Source: an uncultured Bacteroidota bacterium
GTDB lineage: Bacteria; Bacteroidota; Bacteroidia; Bacteroidales; P3
Direction of reading: 5' to 3'
DNA: 18,022 nt
Assembly: GCA_902766265.1 (NCBI GenBank)
Contig: CACXCY010000008.1
Coordinates: 1-18,022, forward strand
Within the stretch, counting starts at the first letter, position 1. Each line of letters starts with the position of its first letter. This document shows, piece by piece, positions 15,106 through 18,022 of this stretch. Made by a program: the position numbers and the translations under genes. Below the pieces are notes generated by a model. The model was not told the origin of the DNA. It searched no databases and saw nothing but the letters and a program-made list of their open reading frames with translations.

Positions 15106-16605
15106 TTAATTTGCGTTCTTCAACCATTCGATGACCCGAGTGATATCGTCAGTCTTCGGAGTATCCTCGACAAATACAGGCACCAAACCACGCACGTCTT
15201 TGTAGATGCGGGCTGTGGTGGAAGAGAGCCGGTCGCTTATCTTCAGGCAATCGACGGCCTGCACCAAGCCGATGTAGTGGACCGCCATCACCTGGAAGGC
15301 ATTGTCGATAACCCGCTTGGTCAGAATGGCGCTGTTCGTACCCATCGAAACCACATCCTGGTTGTCGTTGTTGTTGGGGATGCTGTGCACATACATGGGG
15401 TTGCTCAACGTCTGGCATTCAGCCGTGGTCGAGGTGGCCGTAAACTGCATGGCTTGCATACCGTAGTTCAATCCCAGCACACCCATATTGAGGAACGGAG
15501 GCAGGATGCCGTTGATGCGGTCGTGACAGAGATAGTTAAACTGGCGTTCCATCAGCATGGTCAACTTGGTGACAACGATTTTCATCTTGTCCATCTCAAG
15601 CGACACATAGTCTCCGTGGAAATTGCCGCCGTGGTACACATTCTGGGTATCGGGATCCACAATGGGATTGTCGTCGGTGGCGTTAAACTCCTCTTCCAAT
15701 ATCTTCTCTGCATAGTCGAGCGTATCCATCACAGGACCGAGTATCTGCGGCACACAACGCAGCGAATAGTAGGGCTGCACCTTGTGGGAGAATACGCGCT
15801 CCTCGTGGGGGTGATATAGTTCTATCTCGCGTTTGAGCATGCAGCGACTGTCGGCAGCCATACGGCTCATCTCGGCAGCCACGCGGCTCTGACCGCTGTG
15901 GTTCTTCAAATCGTTAAGTTGCGGTGCCATGAAATCGTCGTAGGAAGAGACTATTTCGTTCACCACCACCGATGCGGCGATTGCTTGCCTCAGGAGCCGT
16001 TTGGCGTAATGCAGGTTGACGACACCCACGCCCGTCATCATGGCTGTTCCGTTGGTGATAGCCAACCCTTCGCGCAACTGCGGTACAAAAGGTGTCAGTC
16101 CCAATTCCTGCATCACATCGGCCCCCGTCCTGCGCACACCCTTGTAAGTGACCGGTCCTTCGCCTATCAACGCCAATGCCATGTGGGCCAACTGAACCAA
16201 GTCACCGCTGGCGCCCACGCTGCCATGCTCCGGAATGACGGGGTATACACCTTCGTTAATGAACGACTGCAAAAGGCGTATCACATCGAGCGACACACCC
16301 GACTTGCCGGAGATAAAGGTGCAGTAGCGTGCCAACATAGCCGCCCGCACATAGATTTCGTCGAAAGGACGGCCCGCTCCGGTGGAGTGGCTGCGGATGA
16401 TGTTGTACTGGAGACCCAGCAGGTCCTGGTCGCTGATGCGGTATTGCGCCATCGGGCCAAAACCAGTGTTGATGCCGTAGATGACTTTGTCCTTGGAGAA
16501 CTCCTGGAGAAAATGGAAGCAGCGTTCCACCCGCTGAGCCACCTCGTCGGATATTTCTAGACGCTTATGGTCAAAAAGAATGCCCTCTATTTCTTGAATA
16601 TTCAT
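15106..16605 (-). CDS. Tyrosine ammonia-lyase (HAL/PAL/TAL family)
   Basis: The protein has 499 residues. The MIO cofactor forms from Ala132-Ser133-Gly134 in SVGASGDLVQLAH; Tyr43 in VIYGINTGFG is the catalytic loop tyrosine; YSLRCVPQILGPV and NNNDNQDVVSMG are further family blocks. The substrate-selectivity pair reads Ser72-His73 (IIRSHSTG), as in histidine lyases, but overall blocks such as GGNFHGDYVSLEMDK and QFTATSTTAE closely match the Flavobacterium johnsoniae tyrosine ammonia-lyase as I recall it. It should turn tyrosine into p-coumarate, the aryl starter for flexirubin/APE pigments. It is the first gene of the operon, which suggests that starter supply is controlled together with chain assembly. 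A histidine-lyase function is less likely because no histidine-degradation genes are nearby. Confidence 0.9.
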   Translation of the reverse strand: MNIQEIEGILFDHKRLEISDEVAQRVERCFHFLQEFSKDKVIYGINTGFGPMAQYRISDQDLLGLQYNIIRSHSTGAGRPFDEIYVRAAMLARYCTFISGKSGVSLDVIRLLQSFINEGVYPVIPEHGSVGASGDLVQLAHMALALIGEGPVTYKGVRRTGADVMQELGLTPFVPQLREGLAITNGTAMMTGVGVVNLHYAKRLLRQAIAASVVVNEIVSSYDDFMAPQLNDLKNHSGQSRVAAEMSRMAADSRCMLKREIELYHPHEERVFSHKVQPYYSLRCVPQILGPVMDTLDYAEKILEEEFNATDDNPIVDPDTQNVYHGGNFHGDYVSLEMDKMKIVVTKLTMLMERQFNYLCHDRINGILPPFLNMGVLGLNYGMQAMQFTATSTTAECQTLSNPMYVHSIPNNNDNQDVVSMGTNSAILTKRVIDNAFQVMAVHYIGLVQAVDCLKISDRLSSTTARIYKDVRGLVPVFVEDTPKTDDITRVIEWLKNAN

Positions 16606-16671
16606 ACCTACTACGTGATTATAAATATATTAAACATCTCTTACGCCCACAAAAGAGCCAAAGAGAATTTA

Positions 16672-16679
16672 CAAAAATA
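16672..16679 (-). promoter_or_regulatory. Candidate -7 promoter box for the pigment operon
   Basis: On the minus strand this reads TATTTTTG, an exact match to the Bacteroidota -7 consensus TAnnTTTG. It lies about 67 bases before the ammonia-lyase start, which would give a leader of roughly 55-60 nt. At the expected distance upstream there is no exact TTTG for the -33 box, only an AT-rich stretch around 16699-16706, so the call is tentative. No better match lies between 16606 and 16920. Confidence 0.4.
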
Positions 16680-16922
16680 CGCTTTTTATACGGAATATAC
16701 ATAAAAATATCAATTTTTTAACCAATAAAAACATCTACAGAATTTATTTTCTGTTCTTTAAAACACAACAAAAAGACACCGCACCACCCAACAAAACGAA
16801 AACCTGAAAAACAAAGTATCTTCGGCATTCACGAGCCACAACAAATGTTAATTCGCATACCACTATAACACCAAAAAATTAACTTTTCGGACACAAAAAT
16901 GCCAAAAATCGCCTACTTTTTT

Positions 16923-16977
16923 GTTACTGACAAGTTACTGTCAAGTTACTAGCAAGTTACTAACAGGTTACTAAGAG
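16923..16977. repeat. Five tandem 11-bp direct repeats (GTTACTnnCAA)
   Basis: The units start at 16923, 16934, 16945, 16956 and 16967, each exactly 11 bases. All five begin GTTACT; the next five bases are GACAA, GTCAA, AGCAA, AACAG and AAGAG, so the array degenerates to the right. An 11-bp period puts each copy on the same face of the helix, as in direct-repeat sites of OmpR/PhoB-type regulators. The array is about 250 bases upstream of the candidate operon promoter. It may be a regulator-binding array or an intergenic repeat family of the genome. Confidence 0.85.
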
Positions 16978-17008
16978 AGCACCAATACACCTGATAATCA
17001 ATGAACCA

Positions 17009-17015
17009 CTATCAG
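17009..17015. repeat. CTATCAG motif with an upstream inverted partner
   Basis: CTGATA at 16991-16996 and TATCAG at 17010-17015 form a 6-bp inverted repeat with a 13-base spacer. The same CTATCAG heptamer recurs in both arms of the large stem-loop at 17359-17477. It may be coincidence in AT-rich DNA. Confidence 0.3.
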
Positions 17016-17084
17016 AGTAGCGCAAAATGTTGTTCTGTTAAAATTTAACTTTTTAAAATCATCTAAGCAGAACAGCTATCGTTG

Positions 17085-17110
17085 GCGAAAATCGCTGCGG
17101 CGAATTTCGC
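17085..17110. repeat. Strong intergenic hairpin, 11-bp arms with a 4-base loop
   Basis: The arms are GCGAAAATCGC (17085-17095) and GCGAATTTCGC (17100-17110), with loop TGCG; ten of eleven positions pair, with one A/A mismatch. It is GC-rich inside an AT-rich region. No U-tract follows on either strand and no gene reads directly into it, so a simple rho-independent terminator is not supported. It may be a protein-binding palindrome or a transcript-end structure. Confidence 0.6.
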
Positions 17111-17287
17111 TTATTGCATATAATCAAGTACCCTTTGTTGCACATGCATGGTAAGACTAGTAGGTATCTTTTGGGGCAGTACTATTTGGTAATTCTTAAC
17201 ATTTTCCAATTCAGATCTTTAATAAATGATTAGTATTTTCTTTTTTGTAATACTATGAGAAAAAAAACATTTTTGTCGAGAAAATCG

Positions 17288-17322
17288 TATTTTTGTAATT
17301 GGATTGTAGAATATACAATCCA
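17288..17322 (+). promoter_or_regulatory. -7-like box followed by a 9-bp palindrome (possible operator)
   Basis: TATTTTTG at 17288-17295 matches the Bacteroidota -7 consensus on the plus strand. Four bases later begins a perfect inverted repeat, TGGATTGTA (17300-17308), spacer GAATA, TACAATCCA (17314-17322), which would cover the expected transcription start. A TTTG at 17272 is too close (12 bases) to serve as a good -33 box. The layout would suit a repressor site or the 5' hairpin of a transcript reading toward the structured region and the gene at 17581. Confidence 0.4.
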
Positions 17323-17346
17323 TTATTTATTTAGAATACAAAGCGT

Positions 17347-17498
17347 TATGCTCTACCTGCTGATAGAAACGTGAGAAATTTCTAGAAGTTGCAAGGTTGG
17401 TATGACGGTTCACGCAATATAGCGCGGACTGGTTCATCCATTTCTGCAACTTGGGTTTTCTCACGACCTCTATCAGCGAAGTGGCATAGTCAGGCCAC
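17347..17498 (+). ncRNA. Candidate structured RNA or structured 5' leader
   Basis: The segment folds as one long imperfect stem. TATGC (17347-17351) can pair with GCATA (17484-17488); GCTGATAGA (17359-17367) with TCTATCAGC (17469-17477); CGTGAGAAA (17370-17378) with TTTCTCACG (17457-17465); AAGTTGCA (17386-17393) with TGCAACTT (17445-17452); and TGG-t-ATG (17398-17404) with CATCCA (17435-17440). Internal loops separate the helices and an apical region of about 30 nt remains open. The strand is assigned because a -7-like box lies upstream and a gene downstream on the plus strand. I cannot match it to a named family. A 6S-like RNA, a leader of the gene at 17581, or a small palindromic mobile element are all possible. 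Confidence 0.45.
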
Positions 17499-17509
17499 GC
17501 TTTTATTAT
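17481..17509 (+). terminator. Possible terminator-like hairpin overlapping the structured region
   Basis: GTGGC (17481-17485) pairs with GCCAC (17494-17498) across an 8-base loop, followed after GC by TTTTATTATTT. The stem is short. Its left arm overlaps the outermost pair of the large stem (GCATA at 17484), so the two folds compete, as in attenuators; this is inference. Confidence 0.35.
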
Positions 17510-17580
17510 TTGAATACGTTCCCCGTGTTAGGTCTGTACTCGGATAAAAGTTGCGCCCGACACGAATGAGGGTAATTACG

Positions 17581-18022
17581 ATGAATAACCTAATCAAGAG
17601 AACGACATTATTTTGTGTTGCTTTTTTGTTGTGTGGATTTATTTTACCACTAAATGCGCAGACGTGTAGAGTCCAAGGCGTTGTCAGGTACTATCACAAC
17701 GATTTTGTCGGGTGGAAACCTGATGTTGGCGCTGAAGTTTGGGTGGTTCCAAAAAACAAGAAATACCCGACCAAACTATGGCTTGCATATCAAGACCAAT
17801 GTGAGAGATGGCTTCAATACAGAAGACTTGCCGAGTATGCATATGGTTATCAAAAATCAATGGAAGTAAGCGGTTTTGTGGGGGAAGATAGTCTTTTAAC
17901 ACTGTCGGGTGAAGTTTTATTACAACGGATTTACATAGAAAATGCTGATAACAGATGTATTTTAAAGCAAGCTTTAATCACGGGTGACGGCAGTTATTCA
18001 CTAAACGTACCATATGGACGAT
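17581..18022 (+). CDS. Secreted protein of unknown function, possible carboxypeptidase-regulatory-like fold (3' end outside window)
   Basis: The frame is open from the ATG at 17581 through the right edge, 147 codons with no stop. An in-frame ATG at 17566 would add five residues and is an alternative start. Residues 1-27 form a signal peptide: NNLIKR, a hydrophobic core rich in Phe, Leu and Cys, then LPLNAQ. The mature part begins RVQGVVRYYHNDF, and later has ITGDGSYSLNVPYG. This spacing (G-V-V at the start, DGSYSLNVP near the end) resembles the carboxypeptidase-regulatory-like/Ig-like fold common in Bacteroidota surface proteins, but the long insert between them (about 60-115) is unusual. The gene diverges from the pigment operon and shares no obvious function with it. 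The protein cannot be named from this part. Confidence 0.65.
   Translation, partial: MNNLIKRTTLFCVAFLLCGFILPLNAQTCRVQGVVRYYHNDFVGWKPDVGAEVWVVPKNKKYPTKLWLAYQDQCERWLQYRRLAEYAYGYQKSMEVSGFVGEDSLLTLSGEVLLQRIYIENADNRCILKQALITGDGSYSLNVPYGR

Larger units (their letters stand above)
16606..17565. other. Long intergenic region between divergent genes
   Basis: About 960 bases lie between the start of the leftward pigment operon and the rightward secreted-protein gene. No open frame with coding character was seen. The region is AT-rich, with A-runs near 16660-16800, and holds the promoter candidates, tandem repeats, hairpin and structured segment listed separately. Between about 17116 and 17220 I see nothing specific. 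Confidence 0.7.

Noticed and set aside
15001..15819. 272-codon plus-strand open frame opposite the ammonia-lyase gene
   Set aside because: It is the antisense shadow of a GC-rich gene: rich in His, Val and Arg, with no motif, signal peptide or plausible start context.
15898..16560. 220-codon plus-strand open frame opposite the ammonia-lyase N-terminal half
   Set aside because: It is antisense to the well-supported lyase, with low-complexity His/Arg/Val composition and no recognisable domain.
16923..16977. Short repeats that could suggest a CRISPR array
   Set aside because: The units are 11 bases, directly adjacent without spacers, and no cas genes are nearby.
17654..17902. Short open frames on both strands inside the right-edge gene
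   Set aside because: The frame from 17581 has a signal peptide and stays open to the window edge; the others lack such features.

Overview
The window looks like a Bacteroidota (Bacteroidales, plausibly Prevotella-like) chromosome segment. The reasons are the AT-rich -7-type boxes (TAnnTTTG), the lack of clear Shine-Dalgarno sites, the protein families present, and an ammonia-lyase that closely resembles the Flavobacterium tyrosine ammonia-lyase as I remember it. No database search was possible, so all family assignments rest on motifs read by eye.

Positions 1-16605 hold one long minus-strand gene cluster: 16 genes that overlap or sit 0-37 bases apart, transcribed from about 16660 leftward and running off the left edge. 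It reads as an aryl polyene (APE)/flexirubin-type pigment-lipid pathway. In order of transcription the genes are: tyrosine ammonia-lyase (aryl starter), FabG-type ketoreductase, a small outer-membrane-barrel-like protein, ketosynthase, acyl carrier protein, LpxL/HtrB-like acyltransferase, SAM methyltransferase, hotdog dehydratase-like protein, hotdog thioesterase, a ketosynthase with a C-terminal half-ketosynthase domain, a second acyl carrier protein, a single-chain ketosynthase/chain-length-factor fusion, a four-helix DMT-type membrane protein, a LolA-like lipoprotein carrier, a FabZ-like/glycosyltransferase-2 fusion, and an RND (MMPL) exporter fused to a PlsC-like acyltransferase (truncated by the window edge).

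The inferred pathway is as follows. The lyase makes p-coumarate from tyrosine. A carrier-bound aryl starter is extended by the ketosynthases, reduced by the ketoreductase and dehydrated without enoyl reduction to give a conjugated polyene. The methyltransferase decorates the aryl head. The glycosyltransferase and two different acyltransferases convert the polyene into a lipid. The RND exporter and LolA-like protein carry it to the outer membrane. The aryl-CoA/ACP ligase expected in such clusters is not in the window and may lie beyond the left edge.

Positions 16606-17580 are about 975 bases without a convincing gene. They contain a candidate promoter for the operon, five tandem 11-bp repeats, a strong hairpin, a -7-like box followed by a 9-bp palindrome, and a large imperfect stem-loop of about 150 nt that could be a structured RNA or leader. 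At 17581 a plus-strand gene for a secreted protein starts and runs off the right edge.

The most interesting features are the unusual fusions (KS-CLF, FabZ-GT2, RND-PlsC, KS-half KS), the changed catalytic residues in several enzymes, a strong GC gradient along the one operon, and the repeats and putative structured RNA in the intergenic region.
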